A stretch of DNA of 40,582 bases from Chlorobiaceae bacterium (GTDB taxonomy: Bacteria > Bacteroidota > Chlorobiia > Chlorobiales > Chlorobiaceae), in NCBI GenBank assembly GCA_013334975.1, contig JAAXWL010000002.1, positions 44,383 through 84,964 of the forward strand, given 5' to 3'. Both the position numbers and the translations under genes were made by a program. Numbering within the stretch: position 1 is the stretch's first letter; each line of letters starts with the position of its first letter. Below the pieces are notes generated by a model that saw nothing but the letters and a program-made list of their open reading frames with translations, searched no databases and was not told the origin of the DNA. Shown piece by piece: positions 30,801 to 38,847 of the stretch.

Positions 30801-32061
30801 GTTCGGCGCGGCGAAGAGGGCAATGACGGTCAATGGCACAGGCCCTTTGCCTGTGACTTTCGAAAGAGCCAGACTCAAAGAGTCGGGACTTGAGAAGATC
30901 GACATTAAGGTGACGGTTTCCGGCGATCCGTGCGTCTCTTGCAAAACTCTTGTTGTTTCTGTGCCCCTACCTCCCAAAAAAGAGCTTGCCTTGCCGGTCA
31001 AGGTTGCTTGCAGCACCCAGACGCCGATTGCATTCAGCGTGTATGCTCCTGCCGGAGCCGTGATCACTTCGCCTGAAGCACCTGATGCGATCGTTTCAGG
31101 AACCAAACCGGCATTCAATCCGGCGAAAGTCCCCGACAACGCGCTCGGCAAACCGGTGACCTTCAGGCTTGACGGGCAAGAGACCGGATGCACCATTACC
31201 GTCACCAAACCGCTGACGGTTGCCGTTGCTTTTACCATCACCGAGAATACCGAGAGTGCTTTCACGGTGACCTTCCAGAACAGTACCGATGAAACCCGTT
31301 CGGGAAAGAACGCTTATCTCTGGGAGTTCGGCGCGGCTGCCAGGGCAAAGACGGTCAAAGGCACAGGCGCTTTGCCTGTGACTTTCGAAAGAGCCAGACT
31401 CAAAGAGTCGGGACTTGACAAGATCGACGTCATGGTGACGGTTCCCGGTGATCCATGCGCCTCTTTCAAAGCCTTTGTTGTATCTGTGCCGTCGGCGCCT
31501 GTTCAGCCGTCGGTGGATCAATGCAAGGCTGTCGTGCTTGATTTTCTGGCTAACGCATCCAAAACGCTCAGTACTGTTTCTTATCAGAGGACGCTCAAGG
31601 CTGCGGGCAGCACGGAGCTGAGCAGTATCAGTCAGGGGACGATCAGCTTGCTTGCAATGGCTCAGGGCGCCCAGGGTGATGCTGCGGTGACTGAAAAGAT
31701 CGTGCTGACATCCGACGGCCTTATCCGGCAGCTCTACGTTCTGAAAACGGATCCGACAACGCCAAACGTTGCGCGGGTAGCCGAGGCGCTTTTGCGTGTG
31801 CTGCTGATGCTGATGCTTAATATGGTCAGATGCGACCGGCAGATATTGACCAACAGCAAGAGCGCGATACTCAGGAACCTTTTAATGTTCGAAGAGAGAG
31901 GGGAGACGCTGAAGAAACAGTATCCGCAGCTCGATTTGCAGAATGTGCTTGAGTCGGCGGTTTCTGAGTATGCAACTTCATTCACCTCAAAAGACCCTGA
32001 TCTTCTGAAGATGGTTGCCAGAATCAAAAATATCCTTTCACAGTTTCCTGCAAGCGCATGA
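27859..32061 (+). CDS. Very large eCIS-associated protein with tandem Ig/PKD-like repeats (candidate fibre or baseplate accessory)
   Basis: Start MATRQELQLATLNQEYSRFVKDQVLTELQLNEIIDVFEKQHRLTRTTLVGTGIACGLQL; contains two consecutive copies of a 175-aa unit beginning KKELALPVKVACSTQTPIAFSVYAPAGAVITSPEAPDA. Confidence 0.8.
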   Translation: MATRQELQLATLNQEYSRFVKDQVLTELQLNEIIDVFEKQHRLTRTTLVGTGIACGLQLKRDANAITLSAGVAVTTDGDLFGMPFTSYTAFVPYTPPDEGHYDPFYYNVNGKEKMVTLFQLLTDEDKSALQSATPVSVRTLDGSISNWVGLLYLEYYLKKPLKCTPTNCDQMGQRQVSKPKLLIVSREDVDKIIYKDASELIGDSLYLKYHAASEKLFSLPVLRVPRVILNSESTQSATALATAYYSVVEKEGRRLCDAIGQLFSAFRYWLDPTGSVTLDLLTTSLLETLKARPNRLYAQYAYDYYKDIVKACNELRELLHNLVAECRPDVYAFPKHIMLGEPDIEVNSKPPAWRHQFYPSPTITKNQSQVAEAVGQFRRLKLLIENFSPVTAEEIRITPSGDYSQPLSERAIPCYFGNAAMLFREWNFGLKLRGQERMNLSYHSGQYRQPAETDDPLDYDLDAYRFFRIEGHIGLPYAKALKMVEQIRVNKGLPFDVVGVRLGDPRLSDIDLAEYTCLFEDLETMLQAFRAETACLLAESSRFFSGFTANKEKPHINLQLYQVKEQQPRWNINADLLRVVDKKSTSSKETTILSESETGTTEALKPSQEKISRFARTTTKVVQAVKGSLDLNELAFGTYFLQALEASPASADDFAEKARNLVISANLFKDMSEDERCIVFEYPMQIVGNLNFAQHLIPSTIAEVTDTVIAEFREFTRTFCIKIKVMRTRVEDYFSLSAYKAKGYEAVYMNMLDRLGQLCCGNEKLRVILDEVAQRKTDILSRLTLADYIGQHPGLEHKAGVYRGGTFVLVHAVSEQVAGNMPVTKPGDIVIADFCLPYLCRSNCPPVAFIMPAEPRPSEEPEPKKELALPVKVACSTQTPIAFSVYAPAGAVITSPEAPDAVVSGTKPEFNPAKVPDNAIGKPVTFRLDGQETGCTIIVSKPLTVAVAFTITENTESGFTVTFQNSTDETRSGKNDYLWEFGAAKRAMTVNGTGPLPVTFERARLKESGLEKIDIKVTVSGDPCVSCKTLVVSVPLPPKKELALPVKVACSTQTPIAFSVYAPAGAVITSPEAPDAIVSGTKPAFNPAKVPDNALGKPVTFRLDGQETGCTITVTKPLTVAVAFTITENTESAFTVTFQNSTDETRSGKNAYLWEFGAAARAKTVKGTGALPVTFERARLKESGLDKIDVMVTVPGDPCASFKAFVVSVPSAPVQPSVDQCKAVVLDFLANASKTLSTVSYQRTLKAAGSTELSSISQGTISLLAMAQGAQGDAAVTEKIVLTSDGLIRQLYVLKTDPTTPNVARVAEALLRVLLMLMLNMVRCDRQILTNSKSAILRNLLMFEERGETLKKQYPQLDLQNVLESAVSEYATSFTSKDPDLLKMVARIKNILSQFPASA
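30451..31500 (+). repeat. In-frame tandem duplication, two units of 525 bp
   Basis: aaaaaagagcttgc(t/c)ttgccggtcaaggttgcttgcagcacccagacgccgattgcattcagcgtgtatgctcctgccgg starts at 30451 and again at 30976. Confidence 0.93.
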
Positions 32062-33761
32062 TGGTCGCTGAAAAGCACATTATCCACCGGGTCAATATCG
32101 AGATTGAGGCTCCTGACCTGACATCGGCAAGGCTCCTGCAGGAGAGGGCGCTGCACGTGTTTTCTCATGAAGTGCTGCCAGAGCTGGAACGGTGGCTCGA
32201 CAGCATTGAGTCCAACGGCAGGATTATCAGGATTGAACGGCTTGACGTGGCTATGGAACCAGTGAAATCCGGGGAGTTCGAGTCGATCTTTGGAACGTCG
32301 GTGTTCAATGGCTGCAGGGAGCACCTCCAGCAGGTGTTCGATGTTGCGGCGGCCGGGCCTCTCGCTGATGAACCGGAAGTTCCGTTTATGGTTGTCGAAA
32401 GGGAGGAGAGGCTCTTTGAACTGCTGCTCCATTTCCTCGGAAACGGCAGACTTCCCTGGTGGGGCGACCGGAAGGAGGATTTTCTTGAAGAGAGCCTGCT
32501 TCTGTCTCTGCCTTTCGAAAACCGTCCCGGATGGATCGAAAGGCTTTCAGCTCTTTTCAGGGGCAATGCCCTCGCCATCGAAAGGCTGGTGCAGCAATGT
32601 TCCCTCAGCGTTGTTGCGGCCATAACCACTGCCATGCTTCGGAAATGGTTGCGCCCGGCAGTTGATGATCTCCTGATGTTACCTGAAGGGGTGGTATCGA
32701 TAAGGGGCTCAGACATTGCTCCGCAGCTCCGGGAGAGCATCCTGAACCATCCTGCGGCGGGGAGATCACCCGTTCAGCAGCGCCTTTTTCTTCACCGTCT
32801 TGTGTGCCTGATGCTCGGAGAGCGGCAGGAGCCCCTTCTGCAATGGCTGAATGGCGTTGATGCTGAAACCAGACCTGAATCGAATCAATTCAGCCAGGGG
32901 CAGAGGAAAGCCGAAAGCGTTTCCACTTCCGGTGGTCAAGCGGCTGAAAGTCGGGTTGTGGTGAGTGGCGAAGTTCATCCACCCGTTTTACGAAATGAGC
33001 GTGCCGACACTCAGGTGTTGCAGGGTGTTGCTACGGGTGGAAAAGAGCGACTTGCCGACTCGGGAGATGCCGCAGAGGGACTCTGTCGGCAGGATGACGC
33101 TCTGCTCGAATCAGGACGACCGGAAGCGGAGTCCGGTAACAGGCATAAGAGCCAGGGCTTTCGGCAGGAGCGTTCAGGGGCGAAAGGTGCGCTGACACGG
33201 AACCATGACCTTTCCGGGGTTGTCCGGGAGCGGGAGGCGACCGACGACACCGAAGGAGAAGGAGTGATGGTCGATCATGCCGGACTGGTGCTTCTGCACC
33301 CCTTTTTCGAATATTTTTTCAGGGAGTTCGATCTGCTCGACCATAACGCTTTCAGGGATGAAGCCGCCCGGAACACAGCGCTGCATCTGCTTGCCTTTCT
33401 GGTTACCGGGCGCGATTTCCCTGCCGAACATGAGTTGACCTTCGAGAAATTTCTCTGCGGAGTTTCGCTCGATGTTCCCGTCGAGCGTTTTGTTCTCCTT
33501 GAGGAGAGGATGAAAGCTGAAAGCGAAACCCTGCTGAAGGCGGCCATAAGTCACTGGCAAGCCCTGAAAAACACCTCTCCCGGCGGCCTCAGGGAGGGAT
33601 TTCTCCAGAGAGAGGGCAAGCTCGTTATGAGCAGTTTCGAGAACAGGCTGACGGTCGTTCACAAGGCGCACGATGTGCTGCTGTCGTATCTGCCATGGGG
33701 CTATGGCATCGTCAAGCTGCCCTGGCTTGATGGTGCCCTGCTGGTCGATTGGGCAGCCTGA
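32058..33761 (+). CDS. Contractile injection system tape-measure protein (Afp14-like)
   Basis: AEKHIIHRVNIEIEAPDLTSARLLQERALHVFSHEVLPELERWLDSI and VDHAGLVLLHPFFEYFFREFDLLD...LAFLVTGRDFPAEHELTFEKFLCG are typical of the CIS tape measure family; 4-bp overlap with the upstream stop (ATGATGG). Confidence 0.88.
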   Translation: MMVAEKHIIHRVNIEIEAPDLTSARLLQERALHVFSHEVLPELERWLDSIESNGRIIRIERLDVAMEPVKSGEFESIFGTSVFNGCREHLQQVFDVAAAGPLADEPEVPFMVVEREERLFELLLHFLGNGRLPWWGDRKEDFLEESLLLSLPFENRPGWIERLSALFRGNALAIERLVQQCSLSVVAAITTAMLRKWLRPAVDDLLMLPEGVVSIRGSDIAPQLRESILNHPAAGRSPVQQRLFLHRLVCLMLGERQEPLLQWLNGVDAETRPESNQFSQGQRKAESVSTSGGQAAESRVVVSGEVHPPVLRNERADTQVLQGVATGGKERLADSGDAAEGLCRQDDALLESGRPEAESGNRHKSQGFRQERSGAKGALTRNHDLSGVVREREATDDTEGEGVMVDHAGLVLLHPFFEYFFREFDLLDHNAFRDEAARNTALHLLAFLVTGRDFPAEHELTFEKFLCGVSLDVPVERFVLLEERMKAESETLLKAAISHWQALKNTSPGGLREGFLQREGKLVMSSFENRLTVVHKAHDVLLSYLPWGYGIVKLPWLDGALLVDWAA

Positions 33762-33777
33762 ACCAGGAGTATTGGCT

Positions 33778-36700
33778 ATGAAAGACACGATCAAAACCTC
33801 TCCCTCCAATACCCGGCAGCCGAAACAGGGCGCCGCCGGTGGTGAGCACTTTTTCTCATCAGGGAAGCGATCGGCCTTTTTTGCCCCGTCGGGCGTGCAG
33901 CCGAAACTGACTGTCGGTAAACGGGGCGATCCCTATGAGCAGCAGGCTGATGCCGTTGCGGACAAGGTTGTGGCCCGCTCCGTCGTTCCGTCAATTTCGC
34001 CTTCCGGAGAGGAGGTTTCGAGGATGGAGAGCCTTGAGGGTGAAACCGGAAACGTTATCAGTCGTAAACCCTTTTTCGAGAGCGAAGGAGATGATGGTGC
34101 TCCGGTGCAGCGAAAGGGTGACCATGGCGGGCAGAACGAGGGCGCAGGTGATCTTGAAAGTCGTTTGCACGGTTCAAAGGGGCAGGGAACTCCCATGGAC
34201 GACAAGACCCGTGGTGAGATGGAGCGTGGATTCGGTCAGAGTTTCGGCGGCGTTTCCATTCATACCGGCGCTGAAGCCGCCCGACTGAGCAGCGATCTCA
34301 ACGCCCAGGCCTTCACCCACGGCAGCGACATCTATTTTGCCGAAGGCAAATATGATCCGGGAAGCTCGTCGGGAAAGCACCTGCTGGCTCACGAGCTGAC
34401 CCATACGGTTCAGCAGCGGGATGGCCTGCAGCGGCAGATGGTGCAGCGGGATGAATCATTGCAGGATGTCGGAGGGGCGAAGGAGCCGATTGACTTTGAC
34501 AAGCAGATCATTACCCTCCCCGAGATCAGCCTTCCCAAAGCTAAGGATCGGGGGAGCAACCCTAAACTGTCGCCGCCTTTTGTTTATCCTAAAGGTTACG
34601 AAAGAAAGAACTCTTATAAGGATGTTGATGACGAATCGAGTTCGAAGCAACAGCAGGATGTCTGGAAACTTGGAGTCAAGGATGGCATTGATGCGAAGGT
34701 TCAGGATCTCAAACAAAAAGCCGTTGATGCCAATGCCTGTGATGCCGCTAAAGAGGTTATTTATCTGGAGGACAAAGAGGCAAAGATGCGCCTGATCGGC
34801 AAGACCAGAACGATCAGTGACTATGCGGCTATTCCGACCTGGTCGAGGAGCGGTAAAGCTATGGCTTTCGATGTCGATCACGTTCGTGAACTGCAACTTG
34901 GAGGCAAGAATTTTCATGACAACATGGAATTGCTTCACTTCTCCATGAACAGGGCCTCCGGTAATTCCGTCAAGAACGAGATCAACGCCAGGCTTATCGC
35001 CTTTATTAACAAGGAGAAGGGCAAGACGGAATATCAGGGGAAAAAATTCCCCTCTGATTCAACACAGGCGAAGGATGATTTCAGCATTGTTTTCAGGAGT
35101 GTCGATTTCAACACTGAACCCAAGGCTTCCGGGAAGGAGCATTTATGGTCACTGGAGGAGATCAGCGGCGGCGACCATCTCGATGTGTTCAAGCCTATGA
35201 GAGCGTCGGAGATAAAAAAAATCACGGACAAGAAGGATGACAGGATTGTTTACACCTCGCCCATCGGAGGAACCGGTCTGACCGGCACCGAAGTCGAGGC
35301 TCTCAGCAATGCAAGTAAAAGCATCAAGTTCGGGAAGCCGACATTGATTGCTGATCAGAGTGGAAAAAATGCCGGAGAGAAGGTGGGCAGTTTTTCTGTT
35401 GAATTTGGTTTTTACGGCAGCAAGGGCACAAAAAAGCCATTCAGTATTCCCATTTATCAGATGGATGGTGTTCCCACCGGTGGCTCTATACCCAGGCGGG
35501 GCCAAGACAAAAAGGGGGGGCTCGAACAGATTCTTGTCGGACTCGACATGGAGGGGCTGAGTCCGGTCACCATCGATGACGCGGAGTTGTTCAAGGGGCG
35601 CGGTCTGGCTGTCAGGGGGAGAATTCATCCAACCCTGGATGTCATCAAGGGGCTTGATCTCGATTTCTTTATGATGGGTGATGAGATTGGTATCAGCAAA
35701 ACCATTACTGCAGGCCAGTTCAGGCTGCCAGCGCCCTTCAAGGTCAATGAAGCATTACTGACTGTTGGTTTCGGCAATAAAGGTGTTTTCGTTCAGGGCG
35801 ATGTGCTGTTCGAAATCAGCAAGCTCGGCACCGGCAAGATTTCCGGACTCGGAAAGAGCAATGGTGATTTCGGTATCAAGGGACGCTTCGATTTTGATCC
35901 GAAGCTTTTCAGAAAAGGTGCTGCCAGTATCGACGTTTCTTACAATAACAAAGATGGATGGGCTGCTGGCGGAGAGCTTCAGTTCGGTAAAGGCGTGGTC
36001 AAGGGTATCAAATCCGGCAAGATCAGTGTTGCCTATGCCAACAACCTGCTTGCTGCATCCGGCACTGCGGAGGTTGCCCTGAAAGGGGTCGAGGAGGTGA
36101 CGCTCGGCATCAGGTTCGCTGAAGGGAGCTCGGAGATTGAGGGTGGAATAAAGATTGGCAAGCTGCCTGGTATTAAAGAGGGCGAGGGAACACTGAAATT
36201 GGTAAGACAGGGCGATAACTACGACTTCAGCGGAGAGGGAAAGCTGACGCCCGACATACCAGGCATCAGCACCCAGGTCGGCTTCATGTTTCATAATGAT
36301 CTGTTCCTGGTTGATGCCAGTGTGGATTATGACCATGGACGATTGAAGGGGAAGCTGAACGTTGGCGTTACCAACCGGGCCATCGATGCAGAGGGCAAGC
36401 CGACCGGTGAGCCCCTGCCGGACTACAAGGTTTTCGGCGGAGGCGCTCTTGAATTGAAGATTACGGAGCGTCTCGTTGCGACTGCTGGCGTCAAGCTGCT
36501 TGAAAACGGAGAGGTCGAGGTCAAGGGGGGCATCAAGCTGCCTGAAGGGCTCGAAGTGGTGCCCAAACTGTTCAGCGTCGAGAACAAGCCGCTCATCACG
36601 ATTCCACCGATTCATATTCCGTTGTTTGGCATCCCTCTTGGGGTGGCGACGGTCGGAATAGAGGCGGTTATCACCCCAAAGCTTGAGGCGAGCGTACAGA

Positions 36701-37257
36701 TCGGCCCCGGCAGCCTGGTCAACGTCGGAGCAGAGATCACCTACAATCCCGCTCATCCTGATGAGATGAGCATCACGGGCGGAGCCGATTTCGAGTTCAT
36801 CGCTGAGGCGGGGATCACGGCTGGCGTCGATTTCGGGCTTTCGGCAAGCATCGCCATTGCTTCACTGACCGGCGGCATCAACCTGTCGGCTTTCATCAAG
36901 GCAGCAGCAAAGCAGCCGGTTTTCCATACCGACATCGCTTACTCGCCGAAAACCGGTTTTGAACTCAACGGTCTGGTCAATGCGAAGGTTGCGGCCATAC
37001 TGGGTTTCAGCGGAGATCTGTTTGTCAAGGCGTCGGCAGGCGTCTGGCCGCTTGAGGTTTCGAAAACATGGGCATGGCCACTGTTCAGGAAAGAGGTCGA
37101 TACCGGGCTCGAAATCGGTTTCGAGTTCCCGATCTCATACAAAAACAACAAGGCGGACGTGTCGTTTGAAAATCTCAAGTTTACCTATCCGAGCCTTGAG
37201 AACATGACCGCCAAGGTTCGGCAGCAGATTGTCGATCCGCTGGTCAATGAATTCTGA
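33778..37257 (+). CDS. DUF4157 (eCIS core) protein with HELTH motif, HNH-like motif and long beta-repeat C-terminus; candidate effector
   Basis: DUF4157 segment MERGFGQSFGGVSIHTGAEAARLSSDLNAQAFTHGSDIYFAEGKYDPGSSSGKHLLAHELTHTVQQ; HNH-like DVDHVRELQLGGKNFHDNMELLHFSMNRASGNSVKNEI; C-terminal glycine/beta-rich repeats. Confidence 0.88.
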   Translation: MKDTIKTSPSNTRQPKQGAAGGEHFFSSGKRSAFFAPSGVQPKLTVGKRGDPYEQQADAVADKVVARSVVPSISPSGEEVSRMESLEGETGNVISRKPFFESEGDDGAPVQRKGDHGGQNEGAGDLESRLHGSKGQGTPMDDKTRGEMERGFGQSFGGVSIHTGAEAARLSSDLNAQAFTHGSDIYFAEGKYDPGSSSGKHLLAHELTHTVQQRDGLQRQMVQRDESLQDVGGAKEPIDFDKQIITLPEISLPKAKDRGSNPKLSPPFVYPKGYERKNSYKDVDDESSSKQQQDVWKLGVKDGIDAKVQDLKQKAVDANACDAAKEVIYLEDKEAKMRLIGKTRTISDYAAIPTWSRSGKAMAFDVDHVRELQLGGKNFHDNMELLHFSMNRASGNSVKNEINARLIAFINKEKGKTEYQGKKFPSDSTQAKDDFSIVFRSVDFNTEPKASGKEHLWSLEEISGGDHLDVFKPMRASEIKKITDKKDDRIVYTSPIGGTGLTGTEVEALSNASKSIKFGKPTLIADQSGKNAGEKVGSFSVEFGFYGSKGTKKPFSIPIYQMDGVPTGGSIPRRGQDKKGGLEQILVGLDMEGLSPVTIDDAELFKGRGLAVRGRIHPTLDVIKGLDLDFFMMGDEIGISKTITAGQFRLPAPFKVNEALLTVGFGNKGVFVQGDVLFEISKLGTGKISGLGKSNGDFGIKGRFDFDPKLFRKGAASIDVSYNNKDGWAAGGELQFGKGVVKGIKSGKISVAYANNLLAASGTAEVALKGVEEVTLGIRFAEGSSEIEGGIKIGKLPGIKEGEGTLKLVRQGDNYDFSGEGKLTPDIPGISTQVGFMFHNDLFLVDASVDYDHGRLKGKLNVGVTNRAIDAEGKPTGEPLPDYKVFGGGALELKITERLVATAGVKLLENGEVEVKGGIKLPEGLEVVPKLFSVENKPLITIPPIHIPLFGIPLGVATVGIEAVITPKLEASVQIGPGSLVNVGAEITYNPAHPDEMSITGGADFEFIAEAGITAGVDFGLSASIAIASLTGGINLSAFIKAAAKQPVFHTDIAYSPKTGFELNGLVNAKVAAILGFSGDLFVKASAGVWPLEVSKTWAWPLFRKEVDTGLEIGFEFPISYKNNKADVSFENLKFTYPSLENMTAKVRQQIVDPLVNEF

Positions 37258-37267
37258 ATAGTGACTG

Positions 37268-38242
37268 ATGATGACCATTGAAGAGTCAAAAAATTTGGTT
37301 CAGGAAGGAGCCGGGCTCCATATTTCGGGGCGGTTCCGGGATGCTGAAGAGCGCTACCTGCGCGCCCTCGAACTTGATGGATCGAGCGCCGTGGCGCACA
37401 ACAATCTCGCTTTTCTCTTGATGCAGGAGCGCCGCTTTGATGAAGCGGAACAGCATTACCGGCAGGCCATCGAACTCCGCCCGGAGTATGCCACGGCTTA
37501 CACTAATCTCGGTCAGTTGTGCCTGCTGATGGAGCGCTGGCAGGAGGCTGAGGTTTTGCTGACGAGGGCCGTAACGCTCGATACCGACGAGTATCATGCC
37601 CATGAAAACCTTGCCAGGCTGTTTCTGTTGCAGGGCAGGGGCGAGGAGTCCGTAAGGCACTGGCACGAGTGCCTTCGTCTCAGGCCGGGAGTCGATCACA
37701 CTCTTGATCTTGCCCATGCCCTTATCCAGCAGCAACGCCTGGACGAGGCTCTTGCGGAGCTGAACCGTGTGATGGAGATGGACGATGAAATTCCGCGCCT
37801 CTATGCGCTTCTCGGCATCATCCATTTTGCCCGGTGCGATTACGGCATGGCAATCCGCTGCTTTCGCCAAAAGCTCGGCCTGGAGCCGGAGGATGTTGAA
37901 ACCCGCCACAACCTTGCTATGGCTTTTCTCAGAACAGGTGGTAACGAAGAGGCTCTCACTGAACTGCGTCGCATTCTTCTGCTCGATCCGTCACACACCG
38001 AGGCCCGCAACAACCTCGCTGTCCTCGAACTTGCAGCCGGTCAGCCGGTGGCGGCTCTCGAACAGTTCTCCATGACACTCGAAGAGGAGCCTGCCAATAC
38101 CAAAGCCCTTTACTATTCGGGAGTCATCAGGCTTCAGCTCGGGGCGATCGATGAGGCCCGCAAGCTCCTGGCGCAGGTTGTCCAGGCCGAAGAGAACCCA
38201 TACATGCAACAGGCCTCCGAATTGCTCACTTCAATCATCTGA
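37268..38242 (+). CDS. Tetratricopeptide repeat (TPR) protein
   Basis: Multiple TPR units, e.g. AVAHNNLAFLLMQERRFDEAEQHYRQAIELRPEYATAYTNLGQLCLLMERWQEAEVLLTRAV. Confidence 0.93.
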   Translation: MMTIEESKNLVQEGAGLHISGRFRDAEERYLRALELDGSSAVAHNNLAFLLMQERRFDEAEQHYRQAIELRPEYATAYTNLGQLCLLMERWQEAEVLLTRAVTLDTDEYHAHENLARLFLLQGRGEESVRHWHECLRLRPGVDHTLDLAHALIQQQRLDEALAELNRVMEMDDEIPRLYALLGIIHFARCDYGMAIRCFRQKLGLEPEDVETRHNLAMAFLRTGGNEEALTELRRILLLDPSHTEARNNLAVLELAAGQPVAALEQFSMTLEEEPANTKALYYSGVIRLQLGAIDEARKLLAQVVQAEENPYMQQASELLTSII

Positions 38243-38249
38243 TCTCATC

Positions 38250-38561
38250 ATGAAACGAAATCCCGGGCGGGTTCTTCAGCTCCAGGAGCAGCCGACGACA
38301 AAGAACCGCACACCGTTTTTCTCTGCCGGCAAGGAGCAGCGATCTCGTTCAGTTGGCCCGGAACCATTTTTCCAGGCCCGGCAACAGGAGGGCACTGACG
38401 GAGGAGAGCGTGTCCGGAAAGCCGAAGCCGAAGAGAGGCGGGAGCAGGGCGTGCAGAAGGCAGCCGTCGAAGACAAGCAGGAAGAGACGGTTCAGAAGGC
38501 TGGTACGGAAGAGAAGCAGGAGGAGCCTGTTCAGAAGGCCGGAGCCGGGATGAATTTCTGA
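38250..38561 (+). CDS. Small charged protein resembling the N-terminal leader/linker of DUF4157 proteins
   Basis: MKRNPGRVLQLQEQPTTKNRTPFFSAGKEQRSRSVGPEPFFQARQQ followed by repeats VQKAAVEDKQEETVQKAGTEEKQEEPVQKAG; starts 8 nt after the TPR stop. Confidence 0.6.
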   Translation: MKRNPGRVLQLQEQPTTKNRTPFFSAGKEQRSRSVGPEPFFQARQQEGTDGGERVRKAEAEERREQGVQKAAVEDKQEETVQKAGTEEKQEEPVQKAGAGMNF

Positions 38562-38598
38562 GTCAACACAGAGTAGCAAATGTCATGTTAACCTTAAA

Positions 38599-38835
38599 CT
38601 GACGTATATTTCGGAGCGATTGATTTATCCAAATCGGTATCGGTATCGAAATCGATTATTGACGTGAAAACAGAAAACCGGTCGATGAGCGTATTTGTTT
38701 AATTATTAAACGGTTATGACAATAAGTCACTATTTGCAGTGAGTTTTTCTTCAGCATGTTTAAGTGGAACTCGATACCGATACCGATTTGGATGATAAAA
38801 GAAAATTGCGGCCATTTACCCTTTGGCGCGACATT
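38599..38835. repeat. Intergenic repeat element copy B with perfect 23-bp inverted repeat
   Basis: Arms atccaaatcggtatcggtatcga (38627-38649) and tcgataccgataccgatttggat (38771-38793) are perfect reverse complements; flanks match copy A near 11.25-11.49 kb. Confidence 0.85.
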
Positions 38836-38847
38836 AGTACCTGAATT

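Noticed and set aside
30451-31500. CRISPR-like or mobile repeat
   Set aside because: The repeat is a 525-bp in-frame coding duplication, not short repeats with spacers, and has no terminal inverted repeats or transposase.
11249-38835. Transposon or genomic-island boundaries defined by the two homologous elements
   Set aside because: A third family member at 2.34-2.41 kb, no integrase or transposase in the interval, no tRNA, and the ATPase lying outside the interval make a simple island boundary unconvincing; retained only as a repeat/regulatory finding.
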